This document shows positions 1 through 7,968 of a DNA stretch of 64,000 bases, one piece after another. Source of the stretch: Acidimicrobiales bacterium (GTDB taxonomy: Bacteria > Actinomycetota > Acidimicrobiia > Acidimicrobiales > Poriferisodalaceae). The position numbers and the translations under genes were made by a program. The stretch covers positions 310,001 through 374,000 of the forward strand of contig JAWKIQ010000004.1 in NCBI GenBank assembly GCA_041394185.1, given 5' to 3'. Below the pieces are notes generated by a model. The model did no database searches. It worked only from the letters and a program-made list of their open reading frames with translations, and was not told the DNA's origin. Every line of letters starts with the position of its first letter. The stretch's first letter is position 1.

Positions 1-661
1 CGATCTCCTCGGGTTCCGCCGGGCGACCCAGGGCGTTGTTGGCCGTGCGGCGGCTCTGTTCGTCCCACGCCTCGGCGATGTCGGTCAGGAACGGCCCGGG
101 CGACAGGGTGTTGATGCGCACCTTGGGCCCGTACTCGGCCGCCAGCGAGCGGGTCATGGCGTTCAGCGCGGCCTTGGCCGAGCTGTACGGCACCACCGCA
201 GGCATGGGCAGCAGCGAACCGGACGATGTCACGTTGACGATGGCGCCGCCGTCGCCGTCGAACATGCGCTTGGCCACCTGAGACGCCAGGCGGAACGGGC
301 CCTTGAAGTTCAGGTTCACGACCGCGTCGAACAAGCCCTCCTCGACCAGATGGCTTGGCGTCGCCGGGCCCATTCCGGCGTTGTTCACCAGGATGTCCAC
401 GCGGCCGAACTCGCCGTATGCGGCTTCGATCAGTGCGTCGATCGAGTCCCACTTGGCGGCGTGGACCTGGGCGGCCAGAGCCCGGCGGCCCAGCGAACGC
501 ACTTCGTCGGCGACCTTCTCGCAGTTGTCGACCTTGCGGCTGGCGATGATGCAGTCGGCGCCACGTTCGGCAAACGCCTTGACCATCTGATAGCCGAGAC
601 CCCGGCTGCCGCCGGTTACCAGCACCACCTTGTCGGTGAAGTCGAACAGCGGATCGGTCAT
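1..661 (-). CDS. SDR family NAD(P)-dependent oxidoreductase, C-terminus cut by window edge
   Basis: Short-chain dehydrogenase/reductase with a Rossmann fold, probably acting on an acyl-CoA or alcohol substrate. The reverse strand from 661 reads MTDPLFDFTDKVVLVTGGSR, giving the TGGSRGLG cofactor motif at residues 16-23. NNAG, the SS of NVTSSG and the catalytic YSSAK motif follow in the expected order. About 220 codons are present and the C-terminal substrate-binding end lies left of base 1. Its ATG overlaps the TGA of the upstream enoyl-CoA hydratase gene (ATGA at 658-661), so the two are probably co-translated. The substrate cannot be read from the sequence. Confidence 0.9.
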   Translation of the reverse strand, partial: MTDPLFDFTDKVVLVTGGSRGLGYQMVKAFAERGADCIIASRKVDNCEKVADEVRSLGRRALAAQVHAAKWDSIDALIEAAYGEFGRVDILVNNAGMGPATPSHLVEEGLFDAVVNLNFKGPFRLASQVAKRMFDGDGGAIVNVTSSGSLLPMPAVVPYSSAKAALNAMTRSLAAEYGPKVRINTLSPGPFLTDIAEAWDEQSRRTANNALGRPAEPEEI

Positions 662-1623
662 GTGGTTCCTCCTGGCTCTATGCGATCGACCAACCCCCAT
701 CGAAGGGCAGTCTGGGCATCGATTGTGTCGGTGGCCAGCGCCAGTGCCGCGGTGCGCCATCGTCCGCACCGGCGCGTGATGCTGACCGTTCCACCAGCGC
801 CCGGTATCAAACCCAGACCGGGCTCGGGCAGGCCTATCAACGTGTCGGGGTGGGCGACGACCTCGCCTGCGAAGGCGGCCATCTCGATGCCACCACCCAA
901 CGCATAGCCGTGTATCCGAGCCGTCGTCTTGGCACTCAGCAGATCGAGCAGGCGTGCGGGGCTGCGCATCAATCGGGTGACGTGGGCGGTGGCGGGGTCG
1001 GGTCTCGAGCCGAATTGGGCCAGGTCGCCGCCGCTGCAGAACGACGGGCCGATACCCCGCAGCTCGATGTGTTCGACCGTGTCGTCGACGATCGCCATGG
1101 CCAGAATCTCGTAGAGCTGGTCTCGCATGGCGACCGAGAATGCGTTGTGACGGCCCGGCCGGTCCAGGCAGATCTGCAGCGTTGTGCCGATTCGTTCGGC
1201 GCTGACCACGCACTCGGTGCCGAGATCGTCTGGGGTGGACGAGGGGTTCGCTTGGCGCCAGCGTTCGAACTCGGGCCCGGCCTGAAGGGTCGAGTACACG
1301 GCCGACTCGGCTGCAAGGCCGGACTCGGTATTGGATGGCGGGTTGCGCAACAACACGGCCAGCGATGTGCAGGCGACGGGGTTCTGGGCGACGGCCGACT
1401 GCAGGTGGGCCAGATCGTGCGGGCCGACGATCAGGTCTGCGCCGGCCGGCCCATCGCCGCCCAGATCCGATCCGACGAACGCCACGACGACGGGCAAGGC
1501 ACCCGGAGACGGCAGCGAGCAGGTCGCGTCGCCCTCGACCACGAGCAGGGGCGTTGTGGCAGCGGCCTCGCCGGCATAGGGAGAGCCGACCCAATCGGCA
1601 TAACTCTCGGGGGTGCAGAACAT
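658..1623 (-). CDS. enoyl-CoA hydratase/isomerase family protein
   Basis: Crotonase-fold protein of 321 aa, expected to hydrate or isomerise an enoyl-CoA. The crotonase core begins only near residue 143 (RPGRHNAF). It includes the oxyanion-hole segments SFCSGGDLAQFG and YALGGGIEMAA and the GLPEPGLGLIPGAGGT region with its acidic residues. The first 140 residues form an extra domain with no motif I recognise. The C-terminus is short relative to 260-aa family members that carry the core alone. It lies upstream of, and overlaps, the SDR gene, which suggests a two-gene acyl-CoA operon. It diverges from the CoA transferase at 1659. Confidence 0.85.
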   Translation of the reverse strand: MFCTPESYADWVGSPYAGEAAATTPLLVVEGDATCSLPSPGALPVVVAFVGSDLGGDGPAGADLIVGPHDLAHLQSAVAQNPVACTSLAVLLRNPPSNTESGLAAESAVYSTLQAGPEFERWRQANPSSTPDDLGTECVVSAERIGTTLQICLDRPGRHNAFSVAMRDQLYEILAMAIVDDTVEHIELRGIGPSFCSGGDLAQFGSRPDPATAHVTRLMRSPARLLDLLSAKTTARIHGYALGGGIEMAAFAGEVVAHPDTLIGLPEPGLGLIPGAGGTVSITRRCGRWRTAALALATDTIDAQTALRWGLVDRIEPGGTT

Positions 1624-1658
1624 CGGTGTGATCGCCAGAGGCTAGGCCGCGCCATGAT

Positions 1659-2693
1659 GTGCGTGTGAGTCGGCAGCCCACAGAACCGATCGTCGGCAGG
1701 CTGCTGAAGCTGTGCGAGGCGCTCGACTCGGCGGGTGCACGGGTGGGGGAGTGGTTCGGCGGAGATCCGCTGGCGGTGCTCGACCAGCGCATCGAGTTGC
1801 TGGGGCTTCAGGCGCCTGCTTCGCCCAGCGTCAGCTTTGGCGGTAAGGCCCGCATGGTTCGATGTTTCGATGGCTGGGCGGCAGTGTCGTTGCCGCGCCC
1901 CGAAGACGTCGAGGCCGTCGCTGCATGGCTCGAACTCGGGCACTCGACAGCGGCCGACCATGATCCTTGGCCCGTCGTCGTGCAGGGTTGTGCCAGCAGG
2001 TCGACAGCAGAAGTGATCGAGCGCGCCGCCCTTTTGGGTTTGGCGGTGTCAGCGGTCGGCGAGCGGCGCGCAGACACACAGGCGGTGCTGACCGAAAAGG
2101 TCGGCCAGGTGCCAGCGATCGAACCGGCCAACCTGGTCGTCGCCAACCTGGGTTCGTTGTGGGCCGCACCGCTGGCGGCGCAGGTGCTGCGCCGCATGGG
2201 CGCCAGGGTCATCACGGTCGAGAGCGCCGAGCGGCCCGACGGAGCGCGCGCCACCCCACGGTTCTTCCAAGCGCTGCATGAGGGCACCGAGTTCGTCAGC
2301 ATGCCCTTTGGCACCCCAGCCGGGCGGCGCAGCCTGGCCGAGCTGCTCGGGTCTGTCGACGTGGTCATCGAGGGCTCTCGGCCCCGGGCGCTTCAACAGC
2401 TGGGAATCGACGCCCGGCAGATGGTGGAACACGGGCCTCGGTTGTGGGTGTCGATAACCGCTCATGGCCGCAGCGAGCCGTGGGCCAACCGGGCTGGTTT
2501 CGGCGACGACGCCGCAGCAGCGGGGGGCTTGGTCCGATGGGTCGACGGGTCGCCCGCCTTCGTCGCAGACGCCATCGCCGACCCGCTCAGCGGCCTCACC
2601 GCCGCCGAGGCGATCGCAACACTGGCGTCGGGCGGGGATCGCTGGATCGTTGACGTCGCGCTGGCCCGGGTGGCGGCCTCGTTCGCTGCCTAG
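1659..2693 (+). CDS. CoA transferase, family III (CaiB/BaiF type)
   Basis: 344 aa, GTG start at 1659 (GTG 1665 is an alternative). The second half has the family pattern: LVVANLGSLWAAPLAAQVLR, a GARVITVES strand, a DVVIEGSRPRALQQLGID segment, and GFGDDAAAAGGL, which corresponds to the conserved Gly-Asp region. The usual first motif near the N-terminus is weak, and the protein is about 50 residues shorter than typical members, so it may be a diverged or single-domain form. The family moves CoA between carboxylic acids. It diverges from the enoyl-CoA hydratase/SDR pair, consistent with a shared role in acyl-CoA breakdown. Confidence 0.75.
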   Translation: MRVSRQPTEPIVGRLLKLCEALDSAGARVGEWFGGDPLAVLDQRIELLGLQAPASPSVSFGGKARMVRCFDGWAAVSLPRPEDVEAVAAWLELGHSTAADHDPWPVVVQGCASRSTAEVIERAALLGLAVSAVGERRADTQAVLTEKVGQVPAIEPANLVVANLGSLWAAPLAAQVLRRMGARVITVESAERPDGARATPRFFQALHEGTEFVSMPFGTPAGRRSLAELLGSVDVVIEGSRPRALQQLGIDARQMVEHGPRLWVSITAHGRSEPWANRAGFGDDAAAAGGLVRWVDGSPAFVADAIADPLSGLTAAEAIATLASGGDRWIVDVALARVAASFAA

Positions 2694-3229
2694 GTCTTGG
2701 CCAACTCCAGAACAGCGGCGACGGTTCTGTGGTTGCGGGCCGTGGTCTGGGTGCGGGCGACGCGGTCGAATCGCTCGGCCAGCTTCGATCGGCCTATGCC
2801 CTCGGGCGCGTGCAGGTACACGACCCCTTCGCCGAGCTCGACGGCCTCCGACGGCTTGGCCAGTTCGGCCAGTTCGGCCAGCGCCGAGGGTGGGGGCGTA
2901 GATGCGACGAAGAAGTAGTGCACAGACTTGGGGTCGGCTTGTGCGTGCGCTTCGAACGGATTGTTTTCGACGGCGCCCTGGAGTTGGGCGAGGTCCATCA
3001 CCCACACCGCAGGGCGAAAGCCGTGGTCGCGTTCGATGACATCGGCGATGCGGTCAGCCACCGAATCGGGTGAGGTGTCGTCGCAGTCGACGATGACGTT
3101 GCCGCTCTGGATGTAGGTCCTGGGATTGCTCAGGCCGGCCTCATCCAGCCCGGCCCGCAGCTGGGCCATGGGCAGCTTGTTGTGGCCGCCTACGTTCACA
3201 CCCCTCAGCAACGCGATCCACGTGGTCAA
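2690..3229 (-). CDS. DUF1697 domain-containing protein
   Basis: About 179 aa, function unknown. The start is TTG at 3229, which overlaps the TGA of the upstream gene (TTGA). A longer upstream reading would run through the CBM48 gene in another frame. The family signature is clear: TTWIALLRGVNVGGHNKLPM at the N-terminus, YIQSGNVI, then the C-terminal segment GIGRSKLAERF. A short in-frame repeat around 2862-2885 encodes LAELAELA. The last codons overlap the 3' end of the CoA transferase on the other strand. The family is widespread and uncharacterised. Confidence 0.85.
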   Translation of the reverse strand: MTTWIALLRGVNVGGHNKLPMAQLRAGLDEAGLSNPRTYIQSGNVIVDCDDTSPDSVADRIADVIERDHGFRPAVWVMDLAQLQGAVENNPFEAHAQADPKSVHYFFVASTPPPSALAELAELAKPSEAVELGEGVVYLHAPEGIGRSKLAERFDRVARTQTTARNHRTVAAVLELAKT

Positions 3230-3516
3230 GCGGTGGCCACGACCCGGCCGTGCACCCCACCGAACCCGTTGGGTTCGAGTTCGGCGTCGGGGTCGTCGTA
3301 GTACTCGCCGCCGTCGGCCAGGTACCGGAACCGCAGCTCGGTGCCTGCGGGCACCTTCACCACCGCCGACTTGCGGCCATTCGACCGCTTCTTCAGCGGT
3401 GTGGCCCACGGATCCCAGCCGTTGAAGTCTCCCACCACCGAGACCGGCCGGTTCTCGTCGAGGCTGAAGGTGACTGTGGTCTCCTCGTTTCGCGAGTCGG
3501 TCTTGAGCTTGATCAT
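3226..3516 (-). CDS. small glycogen-binding (CBM48 / isoamylase early-set) domain protein
   Basis: 96 aa single-domain protein with the AMPK/CBM48-type immunoglobulin fold. It shows FSLDENRPVSVVGDFNGWDP, which carries the GDFNGW carbohydrate-contact motif, then a KVPAGTELRFRYLADG strand and the DDPDAELEPNGFGG tail. The family binds alpha-glucan such as glycogen, so a regulatory or scaffold role is inferred. I chose ATG 3516 (MIKLKTD) because an upstream in-frame ATG (3633) would run over the start of the divergent AhpD-like gene. It overlaps the DUF1697 gene by a TTGA junction. Confidence 0.8.
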   Translation of the reverse strand: MIKLKTDSRNEETTVTFSLDENRPVSVVGDFNGWDPWATPLKKRSNGRKSAVVKVPAGTELRFRYLADGGEYYDDPDAELEPNGFGGVHGRVVATA

Positions 3517-3616
3517 GTGTTGGGATGGTAAGGATCTTCGCCCAGAGCGCAAGTGAACTTCGGCACCGTTCACGCGGTGTTCACGGTCGCAGGCTCGGCT
3601 GTGGCAGTGTGCCTGC

Positions 3617-4174
3617 ATGCCGTGGATTGACACCGTGCCAGACGACCAGTGGGATGACGACCTTGCCCCTCTTCACTCCCAGGTGGTCGATCGCGACCTG
3701 GGCCGCGTCGACAACATCATGGCGATTCACTCGCTCAACCCCCGCGGCTTGGCGGCCCACAACGCTCTGTACGGGTCGGCGATGGCGGGCACAGCGACAC
3801 TCCGAAAGGTCGAGCGCGAGTTAGTCGCCTACGTGGTCAGCCTCGAGAACCACTGCCATTACTGAATGGTCCACCATCGGCGCGGTCTGCGCCGGCTGCT
3901 GAAGGACGACGCACTGCTGGTCGCCATCGAGGCCGACTGGCGCTCGGCCGACCTGGGGCCCAAGCGTCGGGCGATGTTGGACTACGCGGTCAAGTTGACG
4001 CTGGCGCCGGGCGAGATGGTCGCCGCCGATGTCGCAGCCCTTCGGGCGGTCGGCTTCGGCGACCGCGACATCCTCGACATCTGCGAGGTCACCGCCTATT
4101 ACGCGTACGTCAACCGCATCGCCGATGGTCTGGGCGTCGACCTCGAAGACTGGTACCCACCCGAGCCCGACTGA
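3617..4174 (+). CDS. AhpD-like peroxidase-family selenoprotein (TGA read as selenocysteine, Sec83)
   Basis: Alkylhydroperoxidase D-like / uncharacterised peroxidase-related protein of 185 residues if TGA 3863-3865 is read through. The first 82 residues end VVSLENHCHY; after the TGA the same frame continues MVHHRRGLRRLLKDD and MLDYAVKLTL through to NRIADGLGVDL. That is the full family pattern without a gap. In this family the active site is CxxCxxHH; here it is C80-H-Y-TGA-M-V-H-H, so the stop replaces the resolving or peroxidatic Cys exactly. CxxU versions of AhpD-like proteins are known. A hairpin with a GGUCU loop follows (separate entry). The alternative is a chance nonsense mutation at this one codon. 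The selenocysteine synthesis genes are not in the window. Confidence 0.85.
3863..3895 (+). promoter_or_regulatory. bacterial SECIS-like hairpin downstream of TGA
   Basis: After TGA 3863-3865, bases 3878-3883 (CGGCGC) pair perfectly with 3889-3894 (GCGCCG) around a GGTCT loop at 3884-3888; T3877-G3895 can add a wobble pair. In the E. coli fdhF SECIS as I know it, the apical loop also presents GGUCU and begins 18 nt after the UGA. Here 18 nt also separate the TGA from the loop G. The bulged U of fdhF is not evident, so the match is to loop and spacing rather than to the full structure. Confidence 0.8.
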
Positions 4175-4189
4175 AACCCCGGTGTTTCA
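4172..4189. terminator. short palindrome between convergent genes, possible weak terminator
   Basis: TGAAAC at 4172-4177 pairs with GTTTCA at 4184-4189 around CCCGGT. It begins in the stop codon of the selenoprotein gene and ends six bases before the convergent double-hotdog gene stop. The stem is short and there is no clear T tract, so the terminator role is tentative. Confidence 0.3.
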
Positions 4190-4194
4190 AATTC

Positions 4195-5163
4195 TCAAGC
4201 GGAGAACACCACAGGGGTCCACACCAGGATGTCGTTGCCCACCTGGCCCTGGTCGTCGACCGTGGCAGCCCGTACCTCGAAGCGCAGCAGTCGGCCACCG
4301 TCGACGGGGCGTTCTTCGGTGAGGGTGTGGCGGAACTCCAGCAGGTCGCCCTCGAACGCCGGGCCGATGTGGTCGCAGCCATCCCACGACACGACGGTGG
4401 CGATGCCGGGCAGCACCCGCGACAGCGACGACTGCGCCAGCCCCTGAACGTGCCCGCCATAGACCAGCCGCTTGCCGTAGATGCTGGTGGTGGCGTCGCG
4501 GTGAACAAAGGCCTGGTTGAAGGTCATGCGGGCCAGCGATGGGGCCAGGTCGACGTGGTCGCGCATTGCGTCGGTGCGGGTTTCGCCGATGGGCCAGTCG
4601 GTCGAGGGAAGCGACCCCAGATCCCACGAAGGCACCAGCTGGGCGACCTCGTCGAATGGGGCCGGTTCGGAAGGGCCTGGAATGTCGGCCGAGTGGCCCG
4701 GCACAGGGCCGCGGCTGGCCACCAAGGCGCACCGTTCATAGCGCGCCACCGGCCCGTTGTCTGCGACCGTCTCGATGCCCAGCCAGACCTTGCCCCGGTG
4801 CTGTTCGCCCTTGGGCTTAGAGTCGCACAGGCCCAGAACGGTCGCGGTCGTCTGCAGCGTCTCGCCGACCTCGACCGGGCGAAGGATGCGCACCGAGCGG
4901 TAGTACAGGTTGGCGACCGCCCTGCGGGTTGCGTTGGTCGTCTGGCCGATCGAGTACTGCATCACCAGTGCCGGGTTCACCAGCGCACCATCAGAGCCGC
5001 TGACCGACTTGTAGGCACGACGATCAGACGACGGCAGGTGCTGGTCGCCGGTGATCATCCGGTAGGCGACGTTGTCGGCCTCGGTGACGGTGGCGGGCGG
5101 AAGCGGCGGGATCGTCATCCCCTGCTCGAACTCGTCGTAGTAGGGGCCGTCGTTGCTGCTCAT
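4195..5163 (-). CDS. MaoC-like double-hotdog acyl-CoA hydratase/thioesterase-type protein
   Basis: 322 aa with two hotdog-type halves. The N-terminal half has a MaoC-like pattern (YYDEFEQGMTI, ADNVAYRMITGDQHLP, and the segment LYYRSVRILRPVEVGETL). The C-terminal half has MTFNQAFVHRDATTSIYGKRLVYGGHVQGL and ends with a strand-rich tail. The order resembles MaoC-family proteins acting on acyl-CoA. The exact reaction is unclear because the canonical Asp-His catalytic pair of R-hydratases is not obvious. ATG 5163 (MSSNDG) was chosen over longer readings that start in arginine-rich out-of-frame-like sequence. It converges with the selenoprotein gene. Confidence 0.7.
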   Translation of the reverse strand: MSSNDGPYYDEFEQGMTIPPLPPATVTEADNVAYRMITGDQHLPSSDRRAYKSVSGSDGALVNPALVMQYSIGQTTNATRRAVANLYYRSVRILRPVEVGETLQTTATVLGLCDSKPKGEQHRGKVWLGIETVADNGPVARYERCALVASRGPVPGHSADIPGPSEPAPFDEVAQLVPSWDLGSLPSTDWPIGETRTDAMRDHVDLAPSLARMTFNQAFVHRDATTSIYGKRLVYGGHVQGLAQSSLSRVLPGIATVVSWDGCDHIGPAFEGDLLEFRHTLTEERPVDGGRLLRFEVRAATVDDQGQVGNDILVWTPVVFSA

Positions 5164-5201
5164 CGAGTCTCTCCGGGGGGCGAATCGGCTGTCTCCAGAG
5201 A

Positions 5202-5444
5202 CTAGGCGGCTAGTCGGGCGAGGGCGAGAATGAGGATCGCCCCCAGGATCGATCCGCCCAGGCCTGCGGCTGCGATGTCTGTGCCCCGGCCGGCGAGAGC
5301 GTTGGCCAGTGTGCCGCCAACCACAGAACCGGCCAGGCCCACGGCGATGGTGCCCAGGCATCCCAGGCTCTTGCCCGGCCGCACAACGATGCGGGCCAGG
5401 GCTCCGGCGATGAGTCCTATGGCGATCCAGGCGAAAATACCCAC
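5202..5444 (-). CDS. GlsB/YeaQ/YmgE family membrane stress protein
   Basis: 80 aa, nearly all hydrophobic, with three likely membrane helices and the family pattern of small glycine-rich segments: IGLIAGALARIVVRPGKSLG, then GLAGSVVGGTLANAL, then GGSILGAILIL. The family is known as transglycosylase-associated proteins, often induced by stress; the biochemical role is unknown. It sits 38 bp upstream of the double-hotdog gene on the same strand. Length matches the family norm of 80-85 aa. Confidence 0.85.
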   Translation of the reverse strand: MGIFAWIAIGLIAGALARIVVRPGKSLGCLGTIAVGLAGSVVGGTLANALAGRGTDIAAAGLGGSILGAILILALARLAA

Positions 5445-5478
5445 GCCGACCAGTCTTGCAGCCCTGCCGCCCGATCGG

Positions 5479-6495
5479 TCAGCACGCGGCGGGTTCGCCC
5501 AGTGTCCACATGGTCACCCTGCCGTTTACGACCTGCATGTCCTGTTCGAAGATGCACATCTCGACCCTGTCCTCGCCGGTCCATCTCGGCTGCCACGTTA
5601 GGGGGTGGCCGTCGATGGTGAGGGGCTGGCGGTCTGCGCTGACCGGCTCGGCACTGATGGATCTCAGGAAGCGCTCGATCGCCGGAAGCCCCGAGTAGAG
5701 CTCCATGTCGGCTCCGAATCGGATCTGGCCGGTCTCGCTGAACAACTCGAGCGCTGCCTGCACATCGCCCGAGGCCAATGCCACGCCGAGCGCCTTTGGA
5801 ACGTGGTCGTCGCAGATTGAGTACGTGCCGAACGTGAACGACGTGATCAGCCCATCCGAAACGTGGGCGCTTGCGTTCGGGAAGCACCTGCGCTCGATGG
5901 GCGAGTCGACGACCAGGTCGAAGTGGATGGTGCCGACGAAGTCATAGTTCAGCACGGTCGCCTCGCTGAGGCCGAGTGGTACCTCGTAGGTTGCGCCCAG
6001 ACTGGCATCACCTCTGAACGCGGCGTCGGCCAGGGGTCGCTCTGCCGTCCACCTTGCGGTGTTGGGGTGCCCGTACACAGCGGCGTCCGGTGCCAGCAGG
6101 CCTATCGCCGCCTCGCCGTCGCCCGCGTTGATGGCGTCGAAGAACAACTGCACGACCTCATAAGCGCGCGGTTCGGCTGGTTCGTCGACAGGCGGAGCGA
6201 TCGACGTGGGCACCACCGAGGTGGCGGCCGAATCTGCGGGTGCGGTCGCATCGCGCGCCGGGCCGTTGTCGACCACTGTGATGGCCGCGCCGATCATCAC
6301 CACCACGGCTGCAGCGGTGGCCAGCAGCCGCCATCGGGTGGCCGGCGCGCCGCTTGCGACCATCGTCTCTTCGACCACACCCGTGGCACCCAGCGCCAGA
6401 TCGACACGCGGTTCGGGGGTTGCGCCACGGCGGTCTTCGATCGCCCGGTCCAGGTGGGCCCGATAGCCGCCGAGCTGTTCGATCAAGTCAGACAT
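5479..6495 (-). CDS. single-pass membrane protein with SnoaL/NTF2-like domain, probable anti-sigma partner
   Basis: 338 aa. The N-terminal cytoplasmic segment (about 50 aa) is followed by one membrane helix (LLATAAAVVVMIGAAITVV) and an extracellular Thr/Pro linker. The outer part contains two repeats with NTF2/SnoaL character: YEVVQLFFDAINAGDGEAAI and then ALGVALASGDVQAALELFSE. The start ATG 6495 overlaps the end of the ECF sigma gene (stop 6488-6490); TTG 6507 is an alternative. Translational coupling to a sigma factor and the inside-helix-outside layout suggest a membrane anti-sigma or sigma-responsive protein. No zinc anti-sigma HxxxCxxC motif is visible. Confidence 0.65.
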   Translation of the reverse strand: MSDLIEQLGGYRAHLDRAIEDRRGATPEPRVDLALGATGVVEETMVASGAPATRWRLLATAAAVVVMIGAAITVVDNGPARDATAPADSAATSVVPTSIAPPVDEPAEPRAYEVVQLFFDAINAGDGEAAIGLLAPDAAVYGHPNTARWTAERPLADAAFRGDASLGATYEVPLGLSEATVLNYDFVGTIHFDLVVDSPIERRCFPNASAHVSDGLITSFTFGTYSICDDHVPKALGVALASGDVQAALELFSETGQIRFGADMELYSGLPAIERFLRSISAEPVSADRQPLTIDGHPLTWQPRWTGEDRVEMCIFEQDMQVVNGRVTMWTLGEPAAC

Positions 6496-6964
6496 CTGTG
6501 ACTCCAAGCGACTTGCGGAGACTGGCCAGCGCCCGCCTCACGTGGGTTTGAACCGTGGGCTTCGACACCTCTAGCAGTTCGGCGACCTCGGCCAGGCTGT
6601 AGCCGAATGTGTGAACCAGCAGAACGCAGGAGCGCTGCATCTCGGGCAGATTCTCCAGAGCGGCCGGCAGCCCGGGTTCGATCCACGGCATCTCGGACTG
6701 TTCCGGGCGCGGCAGACGAATGGGGTGTCGGGCTTGCTTCAAGGCGTGGTTGTGCCCAACCCGGTACAGGTAGCCGGCCGGGTTGGTGAATGCAGCGATC
6801 CGATCCCAATGCCTCCAGCCGTAGGCCATGGCTTCGGCTGCGGCCTCGACACCCCGATCTACGCCGAACGCGGCGCTCAGGGCGTGTTCGAGGCGGGGGC
6901 GAACCTCGGCGGCAAACGTCTCGAACGTCGACACCATTGCGACCCTGCCTCCGCGCCTCATCAC
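6488..6964 (-). CDS. ECF-type RNA polymerase sigma factor
   Basis: 158 aa, small sigma-70 family protein. Region 2 is short and diverged (PAGYLYRVGHNHALKQARHP matches the end of region 2). Region 4 is clear: LPEMQRSCVLLVHTFGYSLAEVAELLEVSKPTVQTHVRRALASLRK, a helix-turn-helix that reads the -35 element. It is followed directly and with overlap by the membrane-anchored protein at 5479-6495. That arrangement, sigma factor plus membrane partner, suggests a transmembrane signalling unit. The start at 6964 could be moved a few codons inward (GTG of MVSTFETF). Confidence 0.85.
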   Translation of the reverse strand: MMRRGGRVAMVSTFETFAAEVRPRLEHALSAAFGVDRGVEAAAEAMAYGWRHWDRIAAFTNPAGYLYRVGHNHALKQARHPIRLPRPEQSEMPWIEPGLPAALENLPEMQRSCVLLVHTFGYSLAEVAELLEVSKPTVQTHVRRALASLRKSLGVTDV

Positions 6965-7024
6965 TCTCTAAGACCCCACGGCGCCGTTTCGTATGACAGC
7001 TCTGCGCTCGTAAGCATGCATGGT

Positions 7025-7098
7025 CGCGCCCGCATCTTTGCGACAGTCCACGGTCTGGCTCGCCTGGGAGCGATCGATGCCGCAAAGATGCGGGCGCG
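7025..7098. repeat. 18-bp perfect inverted repeat, 38-nt spacer
   Basis: CGCGCCCGCATCTTTGCG at 7025-7042 is the exact reverse complement of 7081-7098. It occupies the 157-bp gap between the DUF169 gene stop (7122) and the ECF sigma gene start (6964), both on the minus strand. It could be a terminator for DUF169, a regulatory site for the sigma operon, or a mobile palindromic element. No T tract follows the stem. Confidence 0.75.
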
Positions 7099-7121
7099 CA
7101 GACATGGCCGCATGTCCGGGG

Positions 7122-7916
7122 TCAGCTGTAGCTGGCTCCCAAGCCGGCGCGGGCGTCGGTCTGGATGCCGTAGGGCGGAATCGGATAGCGCAAGCCGTTG
7201 CGAGCCAGCGCTTCCATGCCGGCCACAGCCTGGGCCAGATGGCCTGGCTTCAGCGCCATCAACATCTCTTCGTCGGGTACACCGCCATAGCGCCGTTCGG
7301 CGAAACACGGCAGCGACAGGCTCGGTTCGCCCGTCGCCAGTGCCCGCCCCCACGAGTCGGCGCAGGCCGATTCGCCGACCACGCCCCAGTCGAACTTGCG
7401 ATATCCCGTCCACTGCAGCCCGTTGATGAGGATGATCATCTGTCCGGGTGTGGCGTAGATCATGCAGATGTCGGGCGGGTCGAGGCGACCGGTGCTGAGG
7501 GGAGACACGGCCATCGCCTGGTACGTGCCGATCGGAACGACATCCATGGCCGCCTGGTGCGCGGCCGAGTCCTCGACCGTTTCGAACCACACGCCGGCCA
7601 TGTGTTTGCCCGAGTACCACTCGTCGTCTTGTCCGCCCAGGCCCAACACCGATGCGCACTGGGCCCCGACGAGATCGTCGACGGTGACGCCTACGGTCCA
7701 GTTGAGCCGCGATGCCATCGAGACGATCTGATCGGCGGTGTGCACGTCTTTGGGGCGGCGGATGCGATCGATCGCCTCCATCTCCTCGACGGTGCGGAAC
7801 ATCTTCATGCCGATAGGGGTGGTCTTCAGCCGCAACAGCTTGTCGAGACGCGGCAGCAGGTCGGCCCAGTCGACCTTGTCGTCTGATTGGCGCAGGTGCA
7901 CGGGCTGTTGAGTCAT
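7122..7916 (-). CDS. DUF169 family protein
   Basis: 264 aa of unknown function. It matches DUF169 by LLRLKTTPIGMKMFRTVEEM near the N-terminus, the Cys-containing segment DLVGAQCASVLGL, and VPIGTYQAMAVSPL and DICMIYATPGQMIILINGLQ in the middle. The C-terminal segment has CADSWGRALATGEPSLSLPC with two further cysteines. The family is soluble and uncharacterised, often near anaerobic or metal-related genes. ATG 7916 is preceded by AACG and lies 52 bp from the divergent YqeY gene start. Confidence 0.85.
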   Translation of the reverse strand: MTQQPVHLRQSDDKVDWADLLPRLDKLLRLKTTPIGMKMFRTVEEMEAIDRIRRPKDVHTADQIVSMASRLNWTVGVTVDDLVGAQCASVLGLGGQDDEWYSGKHMAGVWFETVEDSAAHQAAMDVVPIGTYQAMAVSPLSTGRLDPPDICMIYATPGQMIILINGLQWTGYRKFDWGVVGESACADSWGRALATGEPSLSLPCFAERRYGGVPDEEMLMALKPGHLAQAVAGMEALARNGLRYPIPPYGIQTDARAGLGASYS

Positions 7917-7968
7917 CGTTCCCCCAAATTCGGCTGACGTGTTCGGTACCGACGCTACTCTGCGACGC

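Noticed and set aside
350..1668. Plus-strand frames across the SDR and enoyl-CoA hydratase genes (185 and 272 aa)
   Set aside because: They are antisense frames of clear family genes with arginine- and glycine-rich composition and no recognisable domain.
2855..2890. Tandem TTCGGCCAG copies near 2862-2885 as a regulatory repeat
   Set aside because: They lie inside the DUF1697 gene and encode an in-frame LAELAELA helix; three copies only.
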